DNA from: Lepidodermella squamata
Lineage: Eukaryota > Gastrotricha
Assembly (NCBI GenBank): GCA_047495785.1
Contig: JBLDXI010000036.1
Span: 186,001-250,000, forward strand
Length of the DNA: 64,000 nt
Reading direction: 5' to 3'
The first letter of the stretch is position 1, and the number at the start of each line of letters is the position of its first letter. Both the position numbers and the translations under genes were made by a program. The notes beneath the pieces are model-generated. The model was given only the letters and a program-made list of their open reading frames with translations, had not been told where the DNA came from and searched no databases. Of the stretch, positions 33,491 through 47,400 are shown piece after piece.

Positions 33491-33930
33491 CGTTATTGCG
33501 TTTGACTGTAAACGATTTAACAAAATATTAAAAAATAAATTCAAATCAACTAGCTTAGTCTATTGAGGCCAGTATATTGTTGTTGCTAAACATGAGAAAT
33601 CATATTTGCTTCGAAAGCACCTGTTTTCCAAAGTCTGTTGGAGCAATTCAACTACTTCTAGAGGCTTGTTTTGTTGAATTTTATGACCAACTGGGCCCTC
33701 TGCGGTTTTTCAGGTTTATTTCACTCCGGCCTTGCGAACTGTTATTTGCACTCATTTATTTTTTCACTGTTTTTAGAATGAATGAGTGCAACATTTGCGA
33801 TATTTTTTGTTATTAAAATCGCGTGTCTTGCGCCTTATTTGCGGTCATTTTTACGAAGCCATGCGATCTCAGCTAAATTTCGAAACTGAATAACAAGCTT
33901 TATTTTTTGTTTCAATTCGTTCATTTCCAC

Positions 33931-33940
33931 TATATAAAAC
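33931..33940 (+). promoter_or_regulatory. TATA box of the lone first exon
   Basis: TATATAAAAC 10 bases before the ATG at 33950. Confidence 0.4.
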
Positions 33941-33949
33941 TTTTAATAA

Positions 33950-34090
33950 ATGTACACGTTACTGCGAGTTATTCTAAGCCTCAGCTTAACAGGCGTGGCT
34001 TATTCAGCCGATTATAGACGCTGCTATTCCCGGCTGAATGATAGCTTCACCGGCTGTAAAGCAGCCTGTTCTTTTTTAAACGAAGTTCAG
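33950..34090 (+). pseudogene. Lone first exon of an A/B cysteine-module gene
   Basis: It encodes 47 residues: a signal peptide, then DYRRCYSRLNDSFTGCKAAC. The exon has the same length (141 bases) and end as exon 1 of the gene at 60684 (EYRRCFSRLNDSFTGCKMGC). The 3' border reads CAG|GCAAGT, a GC donor rather than GT. I found no second exon downstream; instead a palindromic repeat lies at 34118-34180. Probably a truncated copy, although a GC-AG intron leading to an unseen exon cannot be ruled out. Confidence 0.6.
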
Positions 34091-34117
34091 GCAAGTAATC
34101 ATGCTATCTGTTGATTC

Positions 34118-34180
34118 AGGGTGCAAAGTACAAGGGTGCTGGGGTGTCGCGACACCCCGCCTGCTCCGGGACTCCAACCA
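34118..34180. repeat. Dispersed repeat with palindromic core, copy 2
   Basis: Core GGGGTGTCGCGACACCCC (18 bases, self-complementary) followed by GGGACTCCAA. It matches the copy at about 2383-2440, including the flank GGTGCxAAGxACA. Confidence 0.65.
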
Positions 34181-34256
34181 CAGCTGACAGCTAGGAGAAT
34201 GGGACTTGGATTTTTGAAATCCCCAACTCACGACGGATCGTTTTATATAAAAATTT

Positions 34257-34313
34257 GTCGCACAATAATATAGAAAAATGTTGAAAAAATGGTAAAGGAT
34301 ATTATTGTGCGAC
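34257..34313. repeat. Perfect hairpin
   Basis: Arms GTCGCACAATAATAT and its exact complement (15 bases) around a 27-base loop. Non-coding; role unknown. Confidence 0.6.
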
Positions 34314-34319
34314 CTGGCT

Positions 34320-34850
34320 TAGGATCGCTAGTCGCTTTCATTGCGCTTACACGGCTTATTTTGCGTTACATATAAGCCTGAGTAAAAAAACCTATTTTCG
34401 GGACTATTGCTGTCAGCGCACAAAACATTAGATTGAGTCGTTCATCTTAGAAAAAAGCATATCGGAACTATGTACGAATAGACATTCCGTTTTTTCTAAT
34501 GCATAATGATTTTCTGATTTTATTCAGCTGATGCACGCAAAAATAGTTCATATTTATATTTCATAACCACATGCCAGCATTTTAACTACAGGATGACACG
34601 AAAAATAGCGAGAAAAAATTATGGTAAAGAGTTGTTGAACTCAATACCAACAGACAAGTTGTGTCTATGAGCCGAGTGATCTTATCTGAAAAACAGACAG
34701 CATTGAAATAAGTTCAAATTGCGCGGAAATTATGGAACCTGCCGGGGTGAATTACCGATATATATATATATAATAAATTCAGTGTAGATTTAGATGCAAT
34801 GTCTCATTGATTTAGAAAGAAATGATAGAAAAAGTACATATCAATGAGGA
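34320..34850. other. Spacer downstream of the lectin gene
   Basis: No gene recognised. It holds a short TA microsatellite near 34760-34773. At about 34850-34895 (minus) a stretch reading YAVCET lies just past the stop of the lectin gene, apparently the end of a further lost CTLD unit. Confidence 0.4.
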
Positions 34851-34902
34851 AATCACTCGACAGAAGTCTCACAAACGGCGTATACTTGCTCATTTCCAAG
34901 CA

Positions 34903-35427
34903 TTACAAGGGTTGGTATGTTTCGCAAATGGCGCTTTTCGACTTCGCATCACATAAATGGTCGTTCATATAGCGATTCGTTGCATAACCATCGCGGCCTG
35001 AATATTGAGTATACTCCGCGCATTTGTCATTGCCCGGCTCTCCTGGCCCCCACTGCTGGTTCAGCGCCGTGAAATTTGACCCATCGATCCAGTGATAAGC
35101 ACCGGAGAACTTGCTCAAGCCAGTCCAGCCAGACGAGAACCCAGAAGCTGCTAGGGCTGATCGAACGTCCTCCTGCTCTTGAGAAGTTTTTACACTAGCA
35201 AGTTGTCCAAAATTGGCCAAACAAAGGTCTCTAGCCTCATCGCGGCTGATATCACCAGACTTGTTAGCTATGAAGAAGCTCTTCTCAATGGTGTTGCAGG
35301 CCCAATCGGATGAAAATACTTTATCAAGAGGGAAGGTAACCTCATCACGATTGCAGCCATCAGACGCCAGTCTACAAGTTGCCTTACCGCCATCCGATTT
35401 CGCAACGCATCTCAAATATCCATCAGC
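34903..35427 (-). other. Lectin unit 16 exon (C-terminal)
   Basis: SGWTGLSKFSGAYHWIDGS, WGPGEPGNDKCAEY, RYMNDHLCD, SAICETYQPL then stop. EPG plus ND. Confidence 0.82.
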
Positions 35428-38400
35428 CTAGAAAATTCGGATAATTTTTTCGAAAATTCAGTCTGCAGTTGAACTTACTGGTGGGGGAACGTAAGGTATA
35501 TACGTTTCGCAAACAGCTGCATCGTATGCGTCCGAGCAAGGTACGTCGTTGAGGTAGAGATCTGAAGGCTGAGAGTCCGCCACGCCGTACTCTTTGTAAA
35601 CGCCACACGAGCCGTCGCCGGAAGGCTCATTTGTACCCCATTGCCATTTCAGGGTGTTCAGAGGTGATCCATCGATCCAGCGTTTAGCCAGTCCCACCCA
35701 AGCCTGCTTAACAGATTGCTTAACCATAAAGCTTCGAACTAGATCCTGCTCATTAGCCGTCATTATCGAAGCTAACTGGCCGGATTTCGCGAAACACAAG
35801 GCGTTTGCTGCGCCCCACTGCTTTGGCGAGTCGAATTTCAGAACAAAGACCTGTTTCGTTAAGTTCTGGCATGAGGCTGTGTTTTCGTAGGTAGCATTTG
35901 ACGGGTGAGGGAATTCATCGCCAATACAGCCCGGGGTTGTTGCACGACAGGTTACAGCGCCAGTGGACGTTGAAACGCAACGAGCCATCGAGGAGCCGGC
36001 CTTTCATAAACAAAAAGATAGAATAATTGGCCATATCGCGAGACAAATTGAAAATTGAATAAAAATTTTAGAAATTTCTCGAAAAATTCCAAAAAAATTT
36101 ACAACAATTCAAAAGATTCACGACTATTTTCTATAGGTTTCGCAAACTTTCTTTCCTATTTTGTCCCTACAACTTCCTGCCTAAGCGCTCAAGGTTGCAA
36201 TTGAAACTTACCGCTGCTGGCGGTTCAAAAAAAGTTTCACAAAGCGCGAAGCGTCTCTGGTCGCCACAATTAACGATTCTTGGATATATATCGGCTGGTC
36301 GGTGATTGGAAGCACCGATCAACTCAAGGGTGGAGCATGAGCCATTTCCACTTGGCGAGAACAAGTCCCAGGGTGTAAAGATGCTGTTGTAGTTTTCGCC
36401 ATCTATCCAGCGCAATTGAGAGGCTTTGGTTAGACCAATCCAAGTTGAATTCGTCGAATTTGCAGTCAGCATTTTCCGAGCTTGATTCAAATCAGCAAAT
36501 GTTTTGATAGTAGCCAGTTGCCCATTTCGAGTTTGACATTGGCCATTCGCGTAATGCCAGCCAGCTTGCTTATCCATTTCGAGCAGAAAATAGGATTTCA
36601 TAGCGTTGCTGCATCCTTCAGCAGTTGAAAATGATGAGTCCAAGGGCACTGTTGCCTCATTTCGAAGGCAGCCGGCCGACCATGGTCGGCATGTTACTGT
36701 ACCGTTAGCCGATCGCGAAACACATCGAGCGTAACCAGTCTGAAACGAGATATTTTAATTGAGAGTTCATAGGCCGATCTGTTCCCTGAAAATTTCGGAT
36801 GAATTGTAATTTGAAAATAAGAGCCCGAATTTTAAATCATTCGCAATTAAATTTGAGCCAAGATTCGTAAAATTCATTTTTATTTGAAATTCCCAGGAAA
36901 TTTTTAAAATTTTCAAAAAAAGTTTGAACTCGACTGCTACTACACTCGTAGAGCACGTTTTTCAAATTCCTGGATTTTTGATAATAGGATGTAATCAAGC
37001 GTTAATGAGCTTAATTTCCAATCTTGAAATAATATTAAATTAAATATTTAATGCATTGAAAAAATTTGTTAAAATCGAACCAAGGTAGTCGACGGGCGGA
37101 AGGTCTCGCAAATGGCGCTATTTGAAGTACCATCGCAGATATGATCGTTCATGTACAAATTCTCATGGTAATCAGCTTGGCTTCCGTATCGCGTGTACTC
37201 AGCGCAGTCATCGTTCCCAGGCTCTCCTGGGCCCCATTGTTGGTACAAGGCTGAGAAATTGCTGTTATCTATCCACCTCCTAATCCCAGATGATTTTTGA
37301 AGACCAGTCCATCCCGACGAGATTCCCGCGTTGAACAGGAAGGCTCGAACCCGGTCCTGCTCGTCAGCTGTTTTAACAGTAGCCAACCGACCAGATTTCG
37401 CCACGCACAACTGCCTCGCTGCGTCGCGGTTCAATGGAGACGACGCGTTGGCAATGAAAATTTGCTTCTTGACCGAGTTGCATTTGAATCTAGCAGAGTA
37501 AACGGTATCGGATGGGTAGGCTAGCTCGTCCGATCGACAATTATCGGGCCGACATGTTACTATATCACCATCAGCTTTATTCACACATCGGAAATAACTT
37601 ATAGACTGGTAAAACATTAAAATTCGCAATGAAGTGAAGTTTTGAAGTTTTGAAGCTAACCTTTGGAGGCTGAGATTGAAACGTTTCACATATGGCATAA
37701 CTTTTCTCGGTGAGGCACTCCTGCATTTGGATGTGGTAACCCTCAGGCTGGACCCTCAAGAACTCAAAACTTGAGCATGAACCACTAGTGGATTGGTCGA
37801 TTAAGAGTTCTGGTATTTCCTTGAAGTTTGACCCGTCAATCCAGCGCAACGTTGTGGTTTTCGTTAGACCAACCCAGGCGGATTCAGCCGATTCATCCTG
37901 CAACAGATCGCGAGCCATTTGAAGTTCATCAACAGATTTGACTGTAGCCAACTGCCCGCCTTGCGACTGGCACAGGCCATATGCATTATGCCAGGAGGTT
38001 GGTGTGCCAGGCCGTAGTAGGAAGTAACGTTTGCTTGCCCCCAGGCAGTCTGTCTCGTTTGCGAAAGATGTTCCGCGAGGAATCGTGGCTTCTTCTCTCA
38101 AGCAGCCAGCCGGTAATGATCGACAGTTGACAAGTCCGTTAGAAGCCCGAGAAACGCATCGAACATAGCCAGTCTAAGAAGCAATACCGAGAGAATAAAT
38201 ATTTTGTTAATCAGTTCCGTTGAAAAATAATAACAATCAAGCGTTTTTAATACAGTCAAAATTATTCATTTTAAATTCCTACTTAAGCAGTTCAAAAATT
38301 TTAATGTAAATAATTTAATTTAATGAATAGCGAAGGGCGACAAAACAGCAACTTCGCAAAACAGCGAATGCGACAATACAGCAACATCTTAATATGTAAA

Positions 38401-41400
38401 AGATGCATTGTGTTTCTGCCGTCACAAGTTGGAAAAAGTTTCTGTTTTTTTTGCGTTTGCTGTGTTGGGAATCTAATAAATAAATAAATAAATGGTACAT
38501 TGCTGTTCTACGACTAAACCGTAGCGTCAATACAGATAGCGACAACTCCGCACGGTCAGCTCCGCAAAATGAATCCAGAATTATTCGATGAATTATTTTG
38601 GCAACAACAACTAACAAGGATTGAGGGTTTCCTCATTGGGTTTAGTTTCAAAAGATTAGTTAATTTTCCTTTCGAAATTATTAAATGGGACACACTGTTA
38701 CACAAAGTTTTCGATCTCGCGTTATTCAATGTGGGTGAGTGTCCAGTCTTTTACTATTAAAACTATTGCTTACCAGATTAGCCTGCGTTGGGGCGTAAGT
38801 TTCACACACCGCTGCTGTATGCCAGCTGTCGCAAACCACGTCCGCCAGATACAGGTTTGTATGATAATCGCCGTCTGTTGCAGCCATCCCATAAGCCGCG
38901 CAGGTTTCTAAATATCGATCCTCTGATCCTAATGAGGCACCCGGCTCGCTTGGCCCCCATTGCTGAGGCAAGGCAACGAAGTTGCTGCTATCGGGCCACG
39001 TAAAAACGCCGTTAATTTTCACCAGGCCCACCCAAGCTCGGTCAAGCGATCCGGCGAATAACAATGCCCTCAGCTGATCTTGTTCATCAACAGTTTTGAT
39101 AGAAGCTAGATCGCCAGATTTCGAATAGCAGAGGTTTCGCGCTGTGTATTGATCGATAGGATCTTGGGATGTTACAATGAATAGCTGTTTTTGGGCATTC
39201 AGGCACTCATCTGCGTTGTTGAACACGGCGTCTAGAGGGTAGGTAACTTCATCATTTCGACAGCCTGTGGAAGCAGCTCGGCATAATGCACCTCCCCCAG
39301 CAGCTACGCAACGAACATAACGGTCCTGAAATCGAAAGCAGAAACCATTAAGGAGGTATATCCTCGAAATCCTTCAAGTTTTATATCAATTCTAGAATAT
39401 TGTGTTCCCCCTTGAATTTTTTACACGAAACTGAAAGAGTTACCTGTGATGATTCACGAATGGTGTATTTTTCGCAGACGGCTCGACCATACAAGTGGTT
39501 GCAAGGGCTGCTGACGAGATAAAAACCGGCGGCGAAAGACCTTTCACTTGGCATAAAATCGTATATTGCGCATATCGATTGATAATCGATCGGTTGCCGT
39601 GGTCCCCATTGCAGTGAGAAATTTCCTAGTGGAGACCCGTCAATCCAGCTTGTTGTTGCTGTTTTGTAGAATCCAACCCATGTTTCATCAGGGTAGAATT
39701 CCTTGAATAATCTGCGAACAATGGCTTGCTCAGTTGCACTTGTGATACTAGCAAGCTGCCCTGCTTGTTTAGCGCATTCAGCGTTCGCATCTGTGAAAGT
39801 CTTTCGGCCGCCCAAATCCAAAAGATAGAACTCTTTGCGCAGGCTAAGGCATTGCGTTTCATTGACGTAGGATTCGTTCGCCGGGAAAGGTATCTCATCG
39901 CTAAGACACCGCTGTCGGCATGCCGCTGCGCCATTTGAAACTGATACACATCTCATAAAGCCAGACTATTCGGGTAAAAAGAAAAAGTCGGAATAATAAT
40001 TTATTTCATATTCCTAACCATAACCCATCAATTCTGAATTACAATCAAATCCCATATGCATAATCCTGACCTTGAAATTTAGGATCAGGCATTATATGGT
40101 TAATCCCAATCTCTAATTATCTTTCCCAAGATTGACTGCATCTCCAAATCCCTACACCTTTATTCTAACCTCTAGCCCTAACCCTGAAGTCCAACCAAGC
40201 CATAACCTCTGCACTATCCTAACACTAACCCTAACTTGATTCCGCACCTAAATTATCTGTTCCAAAATCGATTATTTCTGAACTCCCTAAACCCTAGACC
40301 CTAAAGCTATCCCTGAACCCCAACCAAGCTCTGCATAATCCTGATCATGATCCCAACCCTAATCTCAAGCTCCTATCATCTACCTATTATCTTTCCCAAG
40401 ACTTACTACTTACTGCATTGTTTTCGTAATTTGTAATTCATGAAGCCTGAATCTCAACCTAACCATAATTATTATGCTACACCTTTTCCATTTGCATTTT
40501 GCCGCGGCACAATTGTATTTTGCCGTTTTATTTTTAGCATGAACTTGTTCACGTGAATGGTGGCTGTTATTTTTTGAATACGACGACGAAGAAGACGCAA
40601 AAAATAACAGCCATCATTCACGTGAACAAGTTCAGCTAAAAATAGAACGGCAAAATACAATTTTGAAAAGGTGTAGATGAAAATTTCGTCCCTGCCAAAT
40701 GGAAAACCAAAATCAAAATTCCTTACCGAAATTTGCTGTACTACGTATGTTTCGCAGACAGCGTAGTTATTTAAATTTCTACATTCTGAATCAGTAAGAT
40801 AGTAACCAGCCAATGCTATTTCCGGAGAATACATGTTGCCGTAGGAAAAGCACTTCCTGTAATTGGTGCCCAGCAGAGCGGAGCCAAGTAGCGGTGATAT
40901 CGGCGAGTACTTGGCACCATCGATCCATCGCAGTTCCGAATTAGATTTAACCAGGCCGACCCAAGCCGAGCGCACGTTTTCTGCCGAGAGCAAATTACTA
41001 GCATGCCTAAGCTCACTAGCTGTTTTCAAAGCCGCAAGTTGGCCACTCTGCGATCGACATCTCGCATTCGCTCCGTTCCAGTCAAGGCCGTTGTTGAAGC
41101 TCAGTAGGAAAATCTTCCTTTCGGCTCTCAAACAGTCAGCTTCACTAGCGAAGGATGTTCTAACGGGTAGCGTGACTTCATCCCTCGAACAGCCGTTAGA
41201 CCATGGCCTGCATGTAACGGCACCCTCCGCCGATCTCAAAACACAGCGAGCGTAGCCATCCTGTAGAAAGCAAATAGTTCAAACTGGAGAAATATACTGA
41301 GAAAACCACGTACAGGTCTGTTATAAGCCGCGAATGTCTCACATATCGCATTCTTCGCAGATCCGAAGCAGTAGTAGCTTTTCGTCAGGTACACATTTTC

Positions 41401-44400
41401 TGGCAAATTTCCTTGCTGGTTTCGGGAATATTTCAAACACTGGTAATCAGAGATTGGCACATTACTAGGCCCCCATTGATCACTTAGCGCTGAGAAGTCA
41501 CCGCCATCGACCCAGTGAGATTCGCCACCACTTTGCAGTAAGCCAACCCAGGCATCTTCATCGTTGGACGTCGAATTGGTAAACATAAGGTCCCGCAGTT
41601 CCTCCTGCTCGTCGGCTGTTTTAATTGTCGCCAATTGCGCTGATTCCGCTGCGCATTCATCGTAAGCCTGGTCGTATGTCACATATCCGGCGGGTAGTGA
41701 AAATGCTTTGAACAGCTGTTTCTTCGCTCCGATGCATGCTTCCTCACTTGTGAATCGCACGTTCGGCGGAAATGTGACTTCGAACTGCCCGCAGCCAGGC
41801 AAAATCGGACGACAAGCAACGACTCCGCCTCGTCTTTTCGCAACGCATCGAACGTAAGTGGACTATAAAAAATCGTATTTGAATAAATTTTTCGAATAAG
41901 AAGGTTTCCAATCTAATCCATATCCTAAAGGAGCCCAAAGAAAATAACAGACCCTACTTCAGATGAATTCGCTGCTACTTCAGATAAAGATTATCTGTGT
42001 TACGGAACTAAAAACACCCAAGCGTAAAATTAAAAGAAAAATTAAAACAATAATATAATTAATATAATTAATAGATAAACATTTCGTGTCTCAATTGAAC
42101 TTCTTTACTGACCCTAGCGAAAAAAGTCTTCGCGTGTACATGCATCGACTATGCATTGACGTGCATGTCGGTGGCGCTATGCATCGGCTATGCATGTGAA
42201 TGTATATTGCGTGCATGTACACGCTAGAAAATCAACGCGTTTACATGCGTAGTGAGTGCACAGCGGTTGCATGTGCATAGTTGCTGCGACACATCGACAA
42301 CACATCGACGTGCATAGAAGATGCATAGCGCATGTGAAGCAAATGAATGGCAATGCATAGCGAGGGTGTAAAATACCTAGAATCGGAATCTGTATGCCGT
42401 GATCCGAGATCGATGGAAATCACTTGAGTGATCAATTATTGTAAAATTTAGAAATCCACCTAAATAAAACGTTAGCTGTAATTTTTGCGTTTCCAACTTT
42501 GCTGTTATTGTTTCTTCTACGCATTATATCTTCATAAAGCAGCATTGTTTGTTCTTTCCACCCAATAAGCGCTATTTCAACCTCTCACGGTTCAACCTCC
42601 TACTTCTGCAACACCATGCTCTGAATGAGTTTTAAATTTTACCCAAACTATAGCGCTAGGGAACCATCTCATCTCATCTTTTTCATTTAGCCTAAGAAAA
42701 ACTAATTGTTTAACTGTCCTCACAACGCAAGCGTTCTTCTAAACGGTTAATGCGTCTTTATTATATTGCATTATCAATAGACAATTCTAAACCAATTCCT
42801 TTCTCAGATGATGAAGTCACGAGTATTTTTTTAACCATCCTATATTTAATTATTTGAACTTGGCGACTTAGCCTTGGCGAGCCTTGCTTTTGCTACCACG
42901 TCTACTGAGATTTGAAATGTGCCACGACCTGCTCGCATTTTTGGGTCGGCGGTTCGCATTATTAGGGGTAATAAAAATAAGGCACGCGCGCAGACTGGCC
43001 ACACTATGGCTAGCCATGTCGCTCGTTTTTACTTATTACGCTCGTCGTCATTCATAAAATAACGTTCGCTAGCTAAAAAGCTGAAGGCCTAAGTTTTCGA
43101 TTATTCTTATCACTTTCAATATCATGCCATGCTTGATATTGAACGACCATTAAAATGACGCGCCTGGCGAAGCGCAAGAGGTTCTGAAGTTAATTTTGCT
43201 GCTCTTGAAAATTATGCAAATTATGAAAGTGTATTGCAGCTAGGTCTGTGTCAAGCTTAGGCATGCAATTATTCAAATGGCCTTAAACCTATCACGCTGT
43301 CTCATGTAAGTGGAGACTTGATACTTATTTCTGCATAACTATTGATTTGCTATCGATAGGCTGGAAGAAGAGGTAATTGGCTGGGCTGTCGATTCGCATG
43401 GGGCGGAGGGTTCGAACCCTTAGCTGTCATCCGACGCTTATCATCTTAGAGCTTGGTAAGCATTACGCCTTACCCTGTTGTTTTAGTTTTTCCTTGAGCG
43501 TTTGGTGTATAGATTATAACTGTTTTAATTTTCGAATTATTTTCCGAGCCCCGGCTGCCCGCGGAACGAGCTATTTCGCGTTTGTGACTGGCAATACGAG
43601 ATTGCCCGGCTGCGCCAAAATTTTATCGGGCAAGAAAACCCTTTTCAAGATGTGTTACGCGATGACAAGAAGACGGAGAAGAAGACAACGATGATGAAGT
43701 TGATCTAAGTTGAAGTTAAGGCGAAGGCAACAAAGATGCTGAGGATGAATGTTTCAAGTGTTCGCTATGTTAAGTAAGTACATGTAAACTTGATGGATTT
43801 TTCTCAAATCCTGAGCCATTTAATATTTTATCAGGTTCTGTGGTATGGTGTTTGGATTTCGCGCGCGGTGCGGTGAATTCTTCAAAGTCAGGGTGACTCG
43901 AGTTATTTCGGTGGTGTACTTGACCACCTGGAAATTGGTGGACAAGTCGCTCATGGTTGCGATCAATATCCTCTATTGTGCCTTTCAAATTGTGTCGATT
44001 TTATCCTATTGTCCTATGGTTTCTGATTCTAATCTCCTCTCTGCAACCTCTTTCGCGTTGTCTTGGCCGCTTTTCTGAGTAAAGAAGTGTGAACTGGTGA
44101 CTTTGACTTCTAAATTTGATAGCGAAATCTGCATATGGGTGGGTAGGGTAGGGTAGGGTAGAGTACCAGTGGTACGCCAGTGGTACCATCAGGTCGAGCG
44201 GATGCAGTAGGCGCAGTAGCCCACCAACAGCGTGTACATGCATATGAGTTGCATGTTGCTTGTGTTCACTTGTATAGCCGATGCAAGGCAGTGACTTGTG
44301 ATTACTCGCACTTTCGACACATCGGCAATTGAATAACTCACAATGGCGACGCATCGGTTTCCAACGCATCGGCTACACATGCGCGCGCATCGACAACGCA

Positions 44401-47400
44401 ACGACTATGCATGTAAACGCGCTAAGCTATACATCCACTATACATCGCCGATGCATAGCCATCGCATGCCAACGCGTTGTGGTTTTTTAACTAGGGGATA
44501 GATTCCTAAGTTTCCTTACATTTTCTTCGGAACTGGTAACGAAAGTCTCACAGACAGCGCCATAAGATGTGCCAGCACAAGATACTTCTTTAAGGTAGAA
44601 TCCAGTTGGGGTCGTAAGATCGCCTTGGAAGTGTTCGTAGATGCCACAAGAGCCGCTAATTTCCTGATCGCTCAGCACCATACGGCTGAATAAATTGACA
44701 TATTCCGAACCATCGATCCAGCGAGGTTTCAAAAGACCAACCCAAGCTGAGTTCACTCCACCTTCGGCCATTGCCTTTCGCACGGAATCTTCCTCTGTAG
44801 CTGTCGTAATCGTCGCAAGCTGCCCGGACAGGTCGGAACATAGCTCGTTCGCATCGCGCCAAGATTGGCCCTCTGTAAATTTGATCGCCAAGTATTGTTT
44901 ACGTTGATTCAAACATGATGCTTCGTCCTCAAAGATAATGCCCCGAGGAAGAGAATCTTCATCAGCGCGGCAGCCAACTGCCGTAGATCGACAGGCCACA
45001 TTGCCGTTCAAGGACGAAACACAGCGAGCGAAACCGGTCTAGATTAGAGGATATAAATCTAAGTAATGGGATCTTTAGTTGAAATGAAACATACCGAGGG
45101 CAGCTTTGGCTCGAAAGTCTCGCAAACAGCCGCAGTTTTTAGGTCATCACACGGCACGTCGTTGAAGTACAGCATTTCGGAATCCCGTGTGCCCAGCTCA
45201 ACACACTGCCCATCGCCGGACGGCTCAACCGTATGCCACTGTTGATGGATGGGCCTCAATCTCGCGCCATCAATCCAAGCGAACTTAGATGAATCTGAGT
45301 CGTACCTCAGACCAATCCAGGCAGGCAGTTTTGATGCGTTGCTGCTGAGAAGCTCACGGGCTTGATTCAACTCAATCGGCGTTTTCAGCGTGGCGAGGCG
45401 GCCATTTACTTGGCTACAGGCTCGGCTAGCCGCATCGTAGTCGGACGCGGGTGATAGGTCAGCTTTGAATAGCCTTTTTACAGCGTAGAGGCATTCGAAT
45501 TTGTTGATGACACCAAACTTCGGCGGGAAATGTTCTTCGCCATTCGAGCATTGCTGGCGACATGAGACTCTTCCGTTTATATATGGATCGAAACATCGAA
45601 CGAGAGGCTGTAAAAATCAGTTCAATAATCTTGTTCAAAAACGGTTTAGGGCACACTCTCATTTTATACAATCTTTCGAGTTTGAGAATTTTCCCACCAA
45701 CCACAATACCGTAATCCGGTACAACTTTGAACAGGTACAACTTTGAACATTTCACACAAATAAGCTTTTCTCTGAAACCATGGGGATCTACCGCTTGGGA
45801 ATTTACTGAATATAGGTTGAGATCTAACATTTTGCCAAGTTTCATCAACACAGCCCCCAAAGTCTCTTCCTTAAAAATTCCGAAAAAACAAAGTTTTTGG
45901 TCTACTTTGAAGTGTTGTCCAGCGATAATTGTACTTTTGGGGTACCCCTTGCCAAATCCTTACGCTTGCAAATTTCCGAGAATAAAAAATATCAGGATTT
46001 TACGGTGGGCGGCCCCGGTCGAACTACCTTGAATTTTCACATCACAATGAAGTTTGCATGGACGTAGGTGTTCAAAGTTGTACCGGATTACGGTATTTCG
46101 AATTTTTGAATATATGAATTGAATTTATTTCAATTAATGATTCATGCTTTGCCCCATGGACCCCCATTTATCAATCAAAATCAATCTGAAATCATTTACT
46201 TGTGGATTCATTAAAAAATCCCAGTAAATCTAATATAAAGAGCTTGGAAATTATAATCCCAGGGTAAACCAAAAAATTCTGGTCAAAATAAAGCAAAATT
46301 GGTAAAAAAAATGGGTCGAAATCAAATAAAATCCGATTCTCCAGTAACCAAACACCTTGATTTTTGGCAACTTTACGACACCAGGCTCGAAAATTGTTAC
46401 AGACAATCCAAAAAGTTGACGCATCAATAAACTTACTGAAGGAAATTTCAGACTGGCAAACTTCTCACAAATAGCCCCTTTCGCTGTCATCGAACATGCC
46501 ACATCAGCCAGATATGTACCACCAGGCAGCGAAGCTGTTAACTCGAAACTTTCGTAAACTCCACATTGGCCATCACTACCAGGGTTCCCCGGGCCCCACT
46601 GCCTTCCTAGTCTTTGAAATCGCGAGCCATCAATCCAGCCGAAATCAGCTGTCTTCGTAAGGCCAACCCACGCCTGGTTAAGGTAACTCGCCGGGTACTC
46701 AGCCATGAGCTCAGTCACTTGTCGGTGCTCGACCAGAGTCCTGATAGACGCTAAGCGTCCATTTCTCAGGCTGCATTCTTCATTCGCCATGTCCCAAGTC
46801 GCTGGAACATCGAATATAATCGGGAAGTATTCCTTTTCAGATATGGAGCATTCGTTCAACGTGGAATAACTCATTGCGAGTTGATCTACTATCTCGTCGC
46901 CAATACAGCCATCCGTTATCGCCCGACAAGAACTTTCACCCGTAGAGAACGAAATGCATCGAAGGTAACCGGGCTGAATAAAAGAAAAAAAATCATGAAA
47001 AAATATCGTCGGAAATGTTGTGAAGAACCCACCACAGGCAGCTCATAGCTGAAAGATTCGCACAGTGCAAAGTCTTTTCCCAGGGAAGGCTGGTCGAGTC
47101 GAAGGAAAAAGTTAGTAGGCTTCACTTCGGCTCGATCGAATGTGACAATCGAGCCAAAGGAGTCTTCAAGGCTGTTCGGGGCAGGCTCAGCTACTCCTGG
47201 CAGCTGGGCGTAATTTGCGCCATCTGACCATTTCAAAGCTGATTCACCGCGGACAAGACCGATCCAAGCCGAGTCGATTGATCTGCTGGTCAAGAGTTGG
47301 CGAACTTGTTGAAACTCGGCGGCTGATTTTATTGTCGCGAGCTGGCATTTGCCCGATGCTTCGTGCCAACTACCGCGTGATTCCAGGATGGAATATTTTT

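Noticed and set aside
32194-33816. Plus-strand frames (32194, 32944, 33577)
   Set aside because: They lie across or beside the minus-strand A/B relic and have no features of their own.
43409-43419. Possible tRNA gene (GGTTCGAACCC, a perfect B box)
   Set aside because: No acceptor stem, anticodon loop or convincing A box could be placed around it. It lies inside a TIR element.
43377-44078. Frames of 105 and 77 aa in the CCCTAG element
   Set aside because: No transposase motif or splice context; composition like the surrounding repeat.
42112-44496. CRISPR-like or tandem satellite array
   Set aside because: The repeats are irregular, unevenly spaced and inverted between the two ends, as in a transposon; the host is a eukaryote.
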